A stretch of 64,000 nucleotides of DNA, taken from positions 1-64,000 of the forward strand of contig NZ_FOKQ01000001.1 in NCBI RefSeq assembly GCF_900112155.1, written 5' to 3'. The translations under genes were made by a program, and so were the position numbers. Below are positions 18,501-27,311 of the stretch, piece by piece (within the stretch, counting starts at the first letter, position 1; every line of letters begins with the position of its first letter). Source of the stretch: Hominimerdicola alba (GTDB lineage: Bacteria > Bacillota > Clostridia > Oscillospirales > Ruminococcaceae). A model generated the notes under the pieces. It was not told where the DNA came from, did not search any database, and saw only the letters and a list, made by a program, of their open reading frames with translations.

Positions 18501-21500
18501 GGCAAGTTCAGGATACAAAAATACTTCAAGGAAGATCATAGCCTGCCCGAACAGATAAAGTTCCTCAAATCGGAATATGGAACAGGCGGTGGTTCTCGTC
18601 GCGGCGGCGATGAATGGCACGATTCTAAAGGTATCGCTTATGTGCGCGGCGAAACAATCGGAAAGCCCGATTGCAAAGTCCTTATGAAGTGGAATGAAGT
18701 CGTAGAGCGTATTTCAAGGCTTGTATCCGAGGGTAAATATATTACTCAAAAGGATATTGACAGTAAAATTCACGATTGCAAGCGCATTGTTCAGGACTAT
18801 GACCCCGACAGCTATGATAGCTTTGAAAAGGAGTACGAGCGCAGACGGTATCACGAAGCACTGCAATTTCTTGGTGAACAGGGTATTGTAGTTGAAGGCA
18901 TAGCAACAGTTGAGCAGAAGCCCGTAGAAAAGCTGATACAGCGGGCGCAGGATATGGGTATCCCGGTCGAGATCAGGAACGGTCAGCCTGCCGAAGAGAT
19001 TGAGCAGGAGCAGGCTGTATTCATGGATATTCGTGATGAGAGTTTTATCGAGCTTCACCAGACCTATGAGGGTATTTCGTATTCTGTTTATGCCCCCGAT
19101 CTCACGCTTACCGATGGCGGCGTATGGGAGATGGAAGAAAGCATGAGCCTGCTGACCGCTGCGGCGGAGATACTGGCTACAACAAGCAACGCACTTGCCG
19201 AGGTGGAGGACTACAACCACTTCATGGCGCTGGTCGATATGGACGCGAGCCTGGATATTCCTCGGGAACTGGCACAGCTGAAAGCGGATATTCTTGCAAA
19301 TCTACCCGATGAAGCCGCAGAGGTGCTTGATGTTGAACCTACCGAACTCGTGGCTGCACCGTCAGAACCCGAACCTGTCAAGGTAAATGTCAATGCTCCC
19401 GAAAGAATAACCGTCATGCCCGTTGCTGCAAAAAGCGGAACACCGATAACCTACCATTTTAACGCCGAGGACATTGTTCAGGGCGGTGCAAAATCGAAAT
19501 TCAAGGCGAATATCGAAGCAATAAAAACACTTCAAAAGATAGAAGCCGAGAACAGATATGCTACGCCCGAAGAACAGCGTATTCTTGCGGGATATGTGGG
19601 CTGGGGTGGAATCCCGCAGGTTTTCACAACAGACAGGGCAGCGGATAGCATAGGTGGAAATCTTGGTGAAGCAGCTCCCTCGGGTTGGGAGGACGAGCAG
19701 AAGGAACTCCGTGAGCTTTTGTCTGAGGACGAATACAAGGCTGCAAGAGCCTCAACGCTCACATCGTTCTATACACCTCCCGAAGTCACGGACGGTGTGT
19801 TCCAGGCGTTACATCAGTTTGGATTTGAAGGCGGCAACATCTTGGAGCCGTCTATGGGCGTCGGAAACTTCTTTGCTAAAATGCCCGATGACATAAGAGG
19901 TAGTTCTAAGCTGTATGGTGTGGAGCTGGACAGCATATCGGGCAGAATAGCACAGCTTCTGAACCCCGAGGACAGAATACAGATCACGGGATTTGAAAAG
20001 ACCCGATTCAACAATAACAGCTTTGATGTAGTTATCGGTAATGTTCCTTTCGGAGATTATAGGGTATCTGACAAGGCTTATGACAAACTCGGCTTGAAGA
20101 TACATGACTATTTTGCCGTAAAGAGTATCGACAAAGTGAAGCCCGGCGGCGTGGTTGCTATCGTAACATCGAAGTTCACTATGGACAAGCAGAATGATAA
20201 GGCAAGGCGGCGCCTTGCCGAACGCTGTGACCTTTTAGGCGCAGTGCGCCTGCCGAACAACGCTTTTAAGAAAAATGCCGGTACGGAAACTACAACGGAT
20301 ATTCTTTTCTTTAAAAAGAGAGAAACACTGACGGTAGAGATACCCTCATGGGTACACTTCGGAGAAACTGCTGACGGCATACCCTGCAATCAGTATTTCG
20401 TCGATAACCCTGATATGGTTCTTGGTACCATGGCTTGGGATGAGCGCATGAAGGGTAAGTACGGCGATGACAGCAGGGTGACTACCTGTCTGCCGAACAA
20501 CGATACGCCGCTTTCTGAACAGCTTCAAAAGGCTATTGCCAAAATTCAGGGTAAGATCGAAACGGTGAAAATCGTCGAGGAAGGCAAGAAGGATATTGAT
20601 ATAATTCCCGCCGACCCGACCGTGAGAAACTACACTCATACCGTTGTAAACGGCAAGCTGTTTTTCCGTGAAAACGAAATAATGGTCGCTGTGCAGGAGA
20701 CAGGCAAGACCCTCGACCGTATGATGGGTATGCACCAGATACGGCAGAAAGCTATGGCGGTGATAGATGCACAGGCAAGGGGCTGCGATGATGCTGAACT
20801 GAAAAAGCTGCAAGCGGAACTCAATTATACCTATGACCGCTTTAAGAGGGCATACGGTGCAATCACCGACAGAGCAAACGAGCGTGTTTTTCAGCATGAT
20901 GATGACTACAACACGCTGGCGGCTTTGGAAATAGTGGATACTGAAAAGAAAACCGTTGAAAAGGCGGAAATTTTCAGTAAAAGAACGATCATGCCGGAGG
21001 TGGAAATAGTAAGCTGCGAAACGCCGCAGGAAGCATTGCAAATATCCATTGACCGAAAGGGGAAAGTGGATATTGCATTTATGGCTGAACTGGTCGGCGT
21101 GGAGCCTGACGAGATAATTTCGGAGCTGGGTAAGGATATTTACAGAAATCCGCAGAAGGTAAAGGACAACGATCCTCTTTCGGGATACGAAGATGCGAGC
21201 GAGTATCTCTCGGGAAATGTCCGTGAGAAACTTAGGATTGCCGAGGAATATTCAAAGCATATCGACAGCAGTTTTGAGCGTAATGTTGAAGCCCTGAAAG
21301 CGGTTGTGCCGAAAGACCTCGAAGCAAGCGAAATATCCGTAAGGATCGGTGCAAACTGGGTCGATGTCGAGGATTACAACCGCTTTATGCGGGAGGTCCT
21401 CAAAGGCGACATTTATTCGCACCCCATAACCCGAACCCGAATGGGTGAGTACAAGATCGACGGGCGTTATCAGGACAGGTCGGTAGCGGCAACACAGACT

Positions 21501-24356
21501 TATGGTACAAGCCGTATGAGCAGTTATCATATTCTTGAAAACCTCCTGAATCAGCGAGATATAGTTGTCCGCGACAAGCGTGAGGAGGACGGGCGCGTAT
21601 GGTATGAAATCAATGCAAAGGAAACACAGCTTGCAAAGGACAAGGCTCGTGTCATTAAGGAAGCGTTCCGCACCTGGCTGTGGGATAATATGGAAAGGCG
21701 TGAGAGATATGTAAAGAAATACAACGATCTTTTCAATGCGATACGGGGCAGAGAGTACGATGGCTCACATCAGACTTACCCCGGAAAGAACCCCGCGATA
21801 CAGATGCGTCCGCACCAAAACAACGCTATTATGCGTGGTAAGCTGGGCGGCAATACCTTGCTGGCTCACTGTGTTGGTGCAGGAAAGAGTTTTGAAATGG
21901 TGGCTATTACTATGGAAAAGAGAAGACTCGGTCTTATCTCAAAAGCCTGCGTGGTAGTTCCGAAGCACCTTACATTACAGATGGCATCAGAATGGATACG
22001 TCTGTATCCTAACGCAAAACTGCTTGTTGCCCGCCCCGAGGATTTCACCAAGGAAAACCGTCAGCGGTTTATTGCAAGATGTGTCACGGGCGACTATGAT
22101 GCTGTCATTATGTCGTTCAATCAGTTTGAAAGAATACCTATGTCCACCGAGTACCGGCAGCAGTTTATGGAGCGTGAGCTTGATGAGCTGATGGCTGCGC
22201 TTGAAGAAGTGGATAGTTCGGACAGAATCTCTGTTAAGGCTCTGGAGCGTCAGAAAAAGAAGCTGGAGGAGCATCTTGAAAAGCTGATGTCATCTAAAAA
22301 GGATAACAGCCTGTGTTTTGAAAAGCTCGGCTTCGATTATCTTGTTTGTGATGAAGCACACTACTACAAGAACTGCTTTGTTGCAACGAAAATGTCTAAT
22401 GTCGCAGGTGTTCAGACAACCGCCGCACAGAAGTCAGAGGATATGCTGATGAAAACGCAGTATCTGAACGACAAGTACGGCTGTAACAACATATTGTACG
22501 CCACGGGAACACCTTGTACGAACAGTATGGTCGAGTTCTACGTTATGCAGAGATACCTGCGCCCCGATCTCCTGGAAAAGGCAGGTCTTGAAACCTTTGA
22601 CGATTGGGCGAGCACCTTTGGTGAGGTCGTATCGCAGTTGGAGATCAAGCCTGCGGGCAACGGTTTCCAGATGAAGAACCGTTTTTCAAAGTTTGTGAAT
22701 ATCCCCGAACTTATGCTTATGTACAAGGAGTTCGCAGACATTCAGACCCCCGACATGATAAAGCTGCCCGTACCCGATCTGAAAACGCGAAAGCCTATCG
22801 TTATTTCTGCGAAACCCGATGAATACCAGAAGGAGTACATGGAACAGTTGGCACAAAGAGCCGAAATGATACACTGCGGCGGCGTGGATCCCCGTGAGGA
22901 TAATATGCTCCGCATTACGCATGAAGCACGTCTTTTAGGTCTTGACTGCCGCTGTATGAACCCGGAAGCAGTTCCGGCACCTGACAGCAAGGTGAATAAG
23001 CTGTTGGATATTCTTGTGGAGAACTACAATGCTACAATGGCGGAGAGGGGCGTTCAGATAGTATTCTGCGATATAGCTATCAACGAGGACGCGGAGCACT
23101 TCTCCATTTATGAAGCAATAAAGGACGACCTTGTAAAGCGCGGCATACCCCGTGATGAAATATGCTTCGCGGGTGATGCGAAAACGGACAAAGCAAGAGC
23201 AGAAATGTTTGAACAGCTGCGGCAGGGTGAAAAGAGATTTATCCTCGCAAGCACTTCAAAGCTCGGCACGGGTGCTAACATACAAGATCGTATCTGTGCT
23301 ATACACCATCTTGACATACCGTGGAAACCTGCGGACCTGACCCAACAGGACGGTCGAGGAGTACGTCAGGGCAATATGTTCAAGGAGGTCGGTATCTATC
23401 ATTATCTCACGGAAAACACCTTCGATTCGTATATGATGGGCATAATCACAAACAAAGCAAAATTCATATCGCAGATTATGACCTCAAAAGACCCTGTTCG
23501 TGTTTCTGAGGACGTTGACGAGATGGTGCTGACATACTCCGAAATGCAGGCTATTGCTTCGGGCAATCCCATGATAAAGGAGAAAATACAGCTCGACAAC
23601 GATGTAGCAACACTTAAAATGCTTGAAGCCGAGTACAAGAAATCGCTGTATCGGTATCAGGAGCAGGCGGAGCGCACTTTGCCGCAGAGAATTGAGCAGT
23701 ATTCAACTTATCTTGAAAAGGCTTCTGCCGACATAGCACAGTTTAGTGTAAATCATCCCGATGGAACCGCTTTCCAGATAGAAATTGACGGGAAGGTTTA
23801 TTCCGAAGCGACAAGTGAACACGTTCGTGATGAAGCCGGAGAAGCTCTTGAAAAGGCTATCATTAAGGTTTCGACTACGGGAGAAAGCATGAGGGTCGGC
23901 AGCTATTTCGGCTTCGATCTTCTGCTTGAAAAGAATCCGCAAAATCTAACTTTCTTCGATCAGGGCGCACCATGTGTAATCTCACTTTGCGGTTCGTTAA
24001 AATATACCTGTGATGTCAATCTTGAAAACAAACAGGGCAATATGCGCCGTATAGAAAACCTTGCGGCGAACGAGATAGCAAAACGTATTGTGCAGTACAA
24101 GAATGACATTGAAAAAGCTAAGGCTAATCTTGCCGAAGCAAAAGAGAACTTGACAAAGCCTTTTGACAGAGCCGATGAACTTGCCGAAAAGCTGGCAAGG
24201 CTTGATGTGGTGAATGAAGCACTCAGCAGCGGCAAGGGCGATGACGCTATCCCGTCGGTAGTCGAGGAGGTCGCGGATATGCCGAACTACAAGCCGAAGG
24301 TCACTATCTTAAATACACCAACAAATGTTAATACACCCACTAAGACAAGGAGATGA
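15561..24356 (+). CDS. Giant ArdC-like / N6-DNA methylase / SNF2-type helicase protein
   Basis: A 2931-residue ICE protein thought to process or protect transferring DNA. It starts at TTG, 9 bases after AAGGAG. Residues about 1-110 resemble the ArdC ssDNA-binding domain (LARFLRFSASLYKMGF, WNRLGRFVNKGAKSIAVFGD). Residues about 235-360 are an Arg/Gly/Gln-rich linker that overlaps another gene. Residues about 520-625, 730-840 and 955-1065 look like three diverged copies of one domain. An adenine-methylase core follows: SAM motif ILEPSMGVGNFF (~1425) and NVPFGDY (~1493), a variant of NPPF/Y. The helicase has Walker A HCVGAGKSFEM (~2101), DEAH in VCDEAHYYKN (~2262), ATGTPCTNS, and a C-terminal GTGANIQDR...QQDGRGVRQGN. 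A coiled coil ends the protein. It has no separate restriction partner, and the in vivo target is unknown. Confidence 0.9.
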   Translation: MNNRYQSVCYNWSEVTERLRRDKQTLARFLRFSASLYKMGFPDAALVFYHDPNATKVAELETWNRLGRFVNKGAKSIAVFGDGDRCRHLFDISQTNGKPVPNGWRLTEDVAAELVDVISENYNKECRDIHEALAAVAVDNIRAHSAEMQYTIEQMHLSQKDVGEYQRSVVSAVRFVIANRCEQNGGMPLSGNINLNAADYFKDTRDVIRFCDLVQRSAKDSLLEIEREVIQILRKRREKEHELQTKPDRTAAGRGGIQRQPTGTRNAENSDRQVGQNVAAVDAHGVPVRGDSAYSNRTLEHNPEGDRQTGRSPIHRAGRTLPKREPSPRDIQRNADVGENKAPDDRTPDNGGDSVSAEKLTADALIQRYLQSDFNRRPDSYEIAGRFLADFLDTDVNIVEFFRKHEAYKYSERQQAEIILLIENALRLREQAQVKTEQPSEVTVAEPATSPYAGIEIPTNMEPVFPTEIVEDTNPPEEVPEVDLSEPTEEEVETIVNTQPQDDTVIVKNEAVITTELPPITDENIIFGILRHDQFFSVKKDRIAAYFENNTDHDERVAFVKQIFNSDYSEILLGKDEDTRYGYKTYDEGIHIWKGSYLTRTMESGFSWDHVQILYAEMVEHGLLIDTVVSEIDEPIFAEPTEQTKYPEPEEDIDDFEELTEEFEAEDETEEEISDEDIEVPIPVNDLDRDDNEGAEQLSFFGEPVPVEQTSKKSQKKEKPKTLLNVDPSIKAISNDMIYYVLRCGSPERGSLSRIVAQYQKGKSDEENAEFLRKEFGNDGRGYIYNTPDFSKTAHISSWFDDFGIKITLGDNVDENGIPNSKIPWLIAARRINDLLENGEFCSQDIIDGAAEKEIKDIADRLWYLHQDIDYDNYEYFIPKDMFKGGFPDSTERIKLALLDKDTLQSYIDGLTQLVTDYEQNRDILRFHFHRPKELLYRLKDLQIERRQFVTKPDFAFKGHYFISEKEKDALLGYGSGFSDGKFRIQKYFKEDHSLPEQIKFLKSEYGTGGGSRRGGDEWHDSKGIAYVRGETIGKPDCKVLMKWNEVVERISRLVSEGKYITQKDIDSKIHDCKRIVQDYDPDSYDSFEKEYERRRYHEALQFLGEQGIVVEGIATVEQKPVEKLIQRAQDMGIPVEIRNGQPAEEIEQEQAVFMDIRDESFIELHQTYEGISYSVYAPDLTLTDGGVWEMEESMSLLTAAAEILATTSNALAEVEDYNHFMALVDMDASLDIPRELAQLKADILANLPDEAAEVLDVEPTELVAAPSEPEPVKVNVNAPERITVMPVAAKSGTPITYHFNAEDIVQGGAKSKFKANIEAIKTLQKIEAENRYATPEEQRILAGYVGWGGIPQVFTTDRAADSIGGNLGEAAPSGWEDEQKELRELLSEDEYKAARASTLTSFYTPPEVTDGVFQALHQFGFEGGNILEPSMGVGNFFAKMPDDIRGSSKLYGVELDSISGRIAQLLNPEDRIQITGFEKTRFNNNSFDVVIGNVPFGDYRVSDKAYDKLGLKIHDYFAVKSIDKVKPGGVVAIVTSKFTMDKQNDKARRRLAERCDLLGAVRLPNNAFKKNAGTETTTDILFFKKRETLTVEIPSWVHFGETADGIPCNQYFVDNPDMVLGTMAWDERMKGKYGDDSRVTTCLPNNDTPLSEQLQKAIAKIQGKIETVKIVEEGKKDIDIIPADPTVRNYTHTVVNGKLFFRENEIMVAVQETGKTLDRMMGMHQIRQKAMAVIDAQARGCDDAELKKLQAELNYTYDRFKRAYGAITDRANERVFQHDDDYNTLAALEIVDTEKKTVEKAEIFSKRTIMPEVEIVSCETPQEALQISIDRKGKVDIAFMAELVGVEPDEIISELGKDIYRNPQKVKDNDPLSGYEDASEYLSGNVREKLRIAEEYSKHIDSSFERNVEALKAVVPKDLEASEISVRIGANWVDVEDYNRFMREVLKGDIYSHPITRTRMGEYKIDGRYQDRSVAATQTYGTSRMSSYHILENLLNQRDIVVRDKREEDGRVWYEINAKETQLAKDKARVIKEAFRTWLWDNMERRERYVKKYNDLFNAIRGREYDGSHQTYPGKNPAIQMRPHQNNAIMRGKLGGNTLLAHCVGAGKSFEMVAITMEKRRLGLISKACVVVPKHLTLQMASEWIRLYPNAKLLVARPEDFTKENRQRFIARCVTGDYDAVIMSFNQFERIPMSTEYRQQFMERELDELMAALEEVDSSDRISVKALERQKKKLEEHLEKLMSSKKDNSLCFEKLGFDYLVCDEAHYYKNCFVATKMSNVAGVQTTAAQKSEDMLMKTQYLNDKYGCNNILYATGTPCTNSMVEFYVMQRYLRPDLLEKAGLETFDDWASTFGEVVSQLEIKPAGNGFQMKNRFSKFVNIPELMLMYKEFADIQTPDMIKLPVPDLKTRKPIVISAKPDEYQKEYMEQLAQRAEMIHCGGVDPREDNMLRITHEARLLGLDCRCMNPEAVPAPDSKVNKLLDILVENYNATMAERGVQIVFCDIAINEDAEHFSIYEAIKDDLVKRGIPRDEICFAGDAKTDKARAEMFEQLRQGEKRFILASTSKLGTGANIQDRICAIHHLDIPWKPADLTQQDGRGVRQGNMFKEVGIYHYLTENTFDSYMMGIITNKAKFISQIMTSKDPVRVSEDVDEMVLTYSEMQAIASGNPMIKEKIQLDNDVATLKMLEAEYKKSLYRYQEQAERTLPQRIEQYSTYLEKASADIAQFSVNHPDGTAFQIEIDGKVYSEATSEHVRDEAGEALEKAIIKVSTTGESMRVGSYFGFDLLLEKNPQNLTFFDQGAPCVISLCGSLKYTCDVNLENKQGNMRRIENLAANEIAKRIVQYKNDIEKAKANLAEAKENLTKPFDRADELAEKLARLDVVNEALSSGKGDDAIPSVVEEVADMPNYKPKVTILNTPTNVNTPTKTRR
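16282..16641 (+). CDS. TnpV-like protein nested out of frame inside the giant gene
   Basis: A 119-residue open frame, +1 relative to the giant gene, starting at ATG with AAGGAG 11 bases upstream (spacing is long). Its product reads like a folded protein: LRTPIGRWGRMWQQWM, GRWNIIPREIDRQAEARF, LLTIEHRIMEEIVY. This PIG-x-WG, EIDRQAE-RF and C-terminal EIV-Y layout recalls TnpV proteins of Tn4451-type elements. The giant protein in the same DNA is a low-complexity Arg/Gly/Gln linker, which suggests that the nested frame is the constrained one. Expression is not shown. Homologues of the giant gene may carry the same nested frame, or the resemblance may be chance. Confidence 0.5.
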   Translation: MNYRQSPTGQLLAEVVYSDSPQELEMLRTPIGRWGRMWQQWMHTEYPSEVTVLIVTGRWNIIPREIDRQAEARFTELDALYRKENPRPVTFSEMQTWEKTRLLTIEHRIMEEIVYQPRS

Positions 24357-24360
24357 TGAA

Positions 24361-25083
24361 ATGACAAGAGATGAAGCGATAGAGCAGATAGCCGAAACAC
24401 AAGGCGGTCAGGCTCTCGCCGCTGTTATTGCGAAAGGGTATGATGATAATACCATTTCGGTCATAGCGGCGGCGGATAAAAAGAAAGCAAAGGTGTTCAC
24501 CGATACAATGTATTCAGCGGAAACGGTGGATACCCTTACAAAAGCGTATTCCGAAAAGATAATCGACGGTGCCGACCTGCTGCACGTCATGAGGTATTCC
24601 ACCTTTCGCAACGGCAACGAGGTCGATGTGAAGAAATATATCGAGTGCATAAAGGGCGGCGGCATGAGCCGTAAGACAGCGACAAACATTTTTGTTGCTG
24701 ACAATTACGAATCAGAGGATTTTGATGCTCTTGCCAACAAGGTGAAGTCGGGCGCATATTTCCCTACAAAGTACGGAACGCTGTCGCTGTCTTATGAGGT
24801 CGCAAGAGTGCTTTTCAAGCTGAAAGTACCATTGAGGGCGAGCCGAAAGGGACATATCCCCAGCGGTGTAATAAATGTCGAGGACAGTATTCGCTATGGT
24901 GATTGTATCCGCGGCGGCAGCACTAAGCTGGTGCAGACTATCTGTGAGTACATGAGTAAAGATGACTGGAACAGCTTTTATAAGTACCTTGTTTCAAAGG
25001 AAAATGAAGATATTTCTTCCGAAGATGTGGAGAAGTATTATTCCGAGTTCAAGGCTGCGCCCGTGCGTTCGAAAAAGAGGTGA
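24361..25083 (+). CDS. Paralogue array member 1 (N-terminal domain only)
   Basis: A 240-residue protein; ATG follows AAGGAGATGATGAA, 5 bases after the giant gene's stop. It opens MTRDEAIEQIAE and has the array's shared N-terminal domain: an early 'V-IAKGYDDNTISVIAAADK' block, a YSAETVDTLTKAYSEKIIDG helix, LLHVMRYSTF, a TATNIFVADNYES segment and VKSGAYFPTKYGTLSL. It lacks the C-terminal DUF3848-type segment of its three downstream relatives, so it is either truncated or the simpler form. The tail is basic (RSKKR). Function unknown. Confidence 0.75.
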   Translation: MTRDEAIEQIAETQGGQALAAVIAKGYDDNTISVIAAADKKKAKVFTDTMYSAETVDTLTKAYSEKIIDGADLLHVMRYSTFRNGNEVDVKKYIECIKGGGMSRKTATNIFVADNYESEDFDALANKVKSGAYFPTKYGTLSLSYEVARVLFKLKVPLRASRKGHIPSGVINVEDSIRYGDCIRGGSTKLVQTICEYMSKDDWNSFYKYLVSKENEDISSEDVEKYYSEFKAAPVRSKKR

Positions 25084-25086
25084 CGT

Positions 25087-26220
25087 ATGATACAAACAAA
25101 TCGTGATGACAACCTTGCAAGTCTTGCGGAGGTGCTGTCAAAGGAACAGATGGCGAGGATAATCGCTTGTGATTATTCCGACCAGGCAATTGCGGTCATG
25201 TCGGAGTTCGATAGGGGTTATGTCGAGCGTTTTGCAGAATCAAAATTTGACGTTGAGAGCATCGAAAAGCTGATAATTGCTTATGACGATAAGCTGTTCG
25301 ACTGGAAGGATCTTCTGCACATTATGGAATACTCCTGCTATGATTTTGGGTGCGAGGAATATATTGATGATTTTATCCGTTCGCTCAGGGCTAAGGAGAT
25401 AAATCATACCACCGCCGCACGGATTCTCACCGCAACTTCCTATGAGCCTGACACATATCACGGTCTTATGGCACTTGTGAAATCCGGCGCATATTATCCG
25501 ACGCAGTTCGCAAGTATTGGTCTGAATACCGGAGTGGCAGCCGAGCTTCGTGACCTCGGTGTGCCTTTGACCGCTATGCGAAAAGAAGGCACATACTACG
25601 ATCTCACACAAAAATCGGATTTTGATGAAGCGGTCAAAAAGGGAGACAGAATAAAACTGGTCAAATTTCCGAAGCTGGCTGTCGCTGTCAATGAAATGAT
25701 GGCATACCCCGACTGGCATGACTTCAAAGCGTGGTTTCAGAAGCATCAGGGCATTGACAGGACACAGCTTACGGGCGATGAACTTAGAGGTCAGTATCGG
25801 TATTTCTCTATGGAACGCTATGCAGACAAGCTTGTGGATAAGGTAGCGGCAGAGCATACTGCTTTTATGGAAGATATGAAAAAGCGCCCGTCCGAACAGA
25901 TCATAGGTTCGGCGTATGAGATAGTCATAAAGGAACAGATTAAAATGTTTATGACGGAAGTTCCGCAGCTGATACCCGAACAGAAAACGGATGCACTCAT
26001 GTCAAGTAATAACGCTCTGAACGCTATCTATGAGCAGTGGCGCAGTGATGATGATTTTGCCGATACGGATATTGAGGTCATTATCGAGAACACTGCCGAT
26101 AAACTGATAGCCGCCCGTGAGCGTGAACAGAAATTGGCGGCTGAACTTGCAAAGAAAACAATGGCTGACGATTTGCAGGACAAGCCGCATTTCAAGCCGG
26201 AAAAGAAATTCAGGAGGTGA
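25087..26220 (+). CDS. Paralogue array member 2, DUF3848 at C-terminus
   Basis: A 377-residue protein starting 3 bases after the previous stop. Residues 1-225 repeat the array's N-terminal domain (MARIIACDYSDQAIAVMSEF, LLHIMEYSCYDFG, ARILTATSYEPDTYHGL, VKSGAYYPTQF). Residues about 255-350 match DUF3848: KLVDKVAAEHTAFMEDM, QIIGSAYEIVIKEQIKMF, ALMSSNNALNAIYEQW, IENTADKLIAAREREQ. DUF3848 proteins are frequent in Clostridial conjugative elements and have no established activity. Mostly acidic helices; no membrane segment. Confidence 0.8.
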   Translation: MIQTNRDDNLASLAEVLSKEQMARIIACDYSDQAIAVMSEFDRGYVERFAESKFDVESIEKLIIAYDDKLFDWKDLLHIMEYSCYDFGCEEYIDDFIRSLRAKEINHTTAARILTATSYEPDTYHGLMALVKSGAYYPTQFASIGLNTGVAAELRDLGVPLTAMRKEGTYYDLTQKSDFDEAVKKGDRIKLVKFPKLAVAVNEMMAYPDWHDFKAWFQKHQGIDRTQLTGDELRGQYRYFSMERYADKLVDKVAAEHTAFMEDMKKRPSEQIIGSAYEIVIKEQIKMFMTEVPQLIPEQKTDALMSSNNALNAIYEQWRSDDDFADTDIEVIIENTADKLIAAREREQKLAAELAKKTMADDLQDKPHFKPEKKFRR

Positions 26221-26225
26221 GCAAT

Positions 26226-27311
26226 ATTACACGAGCAGAAAGCATGGAGAAGCTGTGCAACATGGTCGATAATGCGGAGTACGCAAAGATCGTTAGTCAT
26301 CATTTTTCCGACTATGTTCTGGAGATAATGGCAAACAACAGCCGTGAGCTTGCCGACAGGCTGGCACATACAAAACTTAGTAATGAGGGTGTGGAGCGTC
26401 TTGTCAAGGCTTATGACAGCAATATAATAACTATGGGCGATCTTCTCCATATCACGAATTATAGCCTCGTGTCGGGCGGCAGTGAAAAGTATTTTAACGA
26501 CTATTTTTCATCAATTGCCGCAGGGCTTGATACACAAACTGCTTCACGCATTTTGGTGGCGGCGAAGTTTGAGGACTGGAGCTACAATGAGATATATTCG
26601 ATGGTGAAATCGGGGACTTATCAGGTCGGGGACAACACTTTTGTTGCCCTCAATCCCGATGTTGCCCGTGAAATCGACAAGCTGGGCATAGAGCTTTTCG
26701 CTTATGACAAAACCAACGATTTTTATCTTGTAAAAGACATAGAACAGACCATTGTGGACGGTGACAGCATCACTTTTTCAAGGTCGGCACTTGCTATGAA
26801 GATAAACGAAATGCGGAGCAATCCCGATTGGGAAGATTTTCGTAATTACATAGCGGAAGATATGGAGGACATTGAACACCTGACTGTTGACGGTCTTGTA
26901 GAAGCTTATCAGGAGTACCGTGTGGAGGAACTGAATATAGAACTCAGCCGCAAGGTCGATAAGAACTTTGAAGCCTTTATTCAGGGTGTCCGTGACCAGG
27001 GTGTTGATGAAGCTATCTCCCGTTGTTACGAGATCACTGTAAAAACCAACATTCAATCATATATCGAATCCGAGCCTGCGGATATTAACGAGGAGCAGTA
27101 TAACGCACTTTTATCAAGCGAAAACCCTCTTGACGAAATATATTCTGTCTGGCTGAAAAGAGAGTATCTCAAAACCTACGACGATATTCCGAAGGCTATG
27201 GAGTATGCGGCGGACAGTATCCTTGAATCAAAAAAGCGGGCGCAGGCGAAGGATAATGAAACACTGTCCGACAAGCCGCAGCTTCCGAAAAAGAAAGGAG
27301 GAGCGAGATGA
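26226..27311 (+). CDS. Paralogue array member 3, DUF3848, ATT start
   Basis: A 361-residue protein. I place the start at ATT (26226), 6 bases after AGGAGGTG. The upstream GTG (26217) lies inside that ribosome binding site, and the resulting N-terminus (M)TRAESMEKLC aligns with MTRDEAIEQIAE of member 1. It has the shared N-terminal domain (KIVSHHFSDYVLEIMAN, LLHITNYSLVSGG, ASRILVAAKFEDWSYNEIY, VKSGTYQ) and a DUF3848 segment (ELSRKVDKNFEAFIQ, ISRCYEITVKTNIQSYIE, LLSSENPLDEIYSVWLKR). The stop overlaps the next start by 4 bases. Confidence 0.8.
   Translation: MTRAESMEKLCNMVDNAEYAKIVSHHFSDYVLEIMANNSRELADRLAHTKLSNEGVERLVKAYDSNIITMGDLLHITNYSLVSGGSEKYFNDYFSSIAAGLDTQTASRILVAAKFEDWSYNEIYSMVKSGTYQVGDNTFVALNPDVAREIDKLGIELFAYDKTNDFYLVKDIEQTIVDGDSITFSRSALAMKINEMRSNPDWEDFRNYIAEDMEDIEHLTVDGLVEAYQEYRVEELNIELSRKVDKNFEAFIQGVRDQGVDEAISRCYEITVKTNIQSYIESEPADINEEQYNALLSSENPLDEIYSVWLKREYLKTYDDIPKAMEYAADSILESKKRAQAKDNETLSDKPQLPKKKGGAR

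Noticed and set aside
15561-24356. Complete restriction-modification system
   Set aside because: The methylase and helicase motifs are in one ICE-type protein without a nuclease motif or specificity subunit; such proteins are usual ICE components.
26217-26219. GTG as the start of paralogue 3
   Set aside because: It lies within AGGAGGTG itself and has no ribosome binding site of its own; the ATT at 26226 is correctly spaced and restores alignment with paralogue 1.
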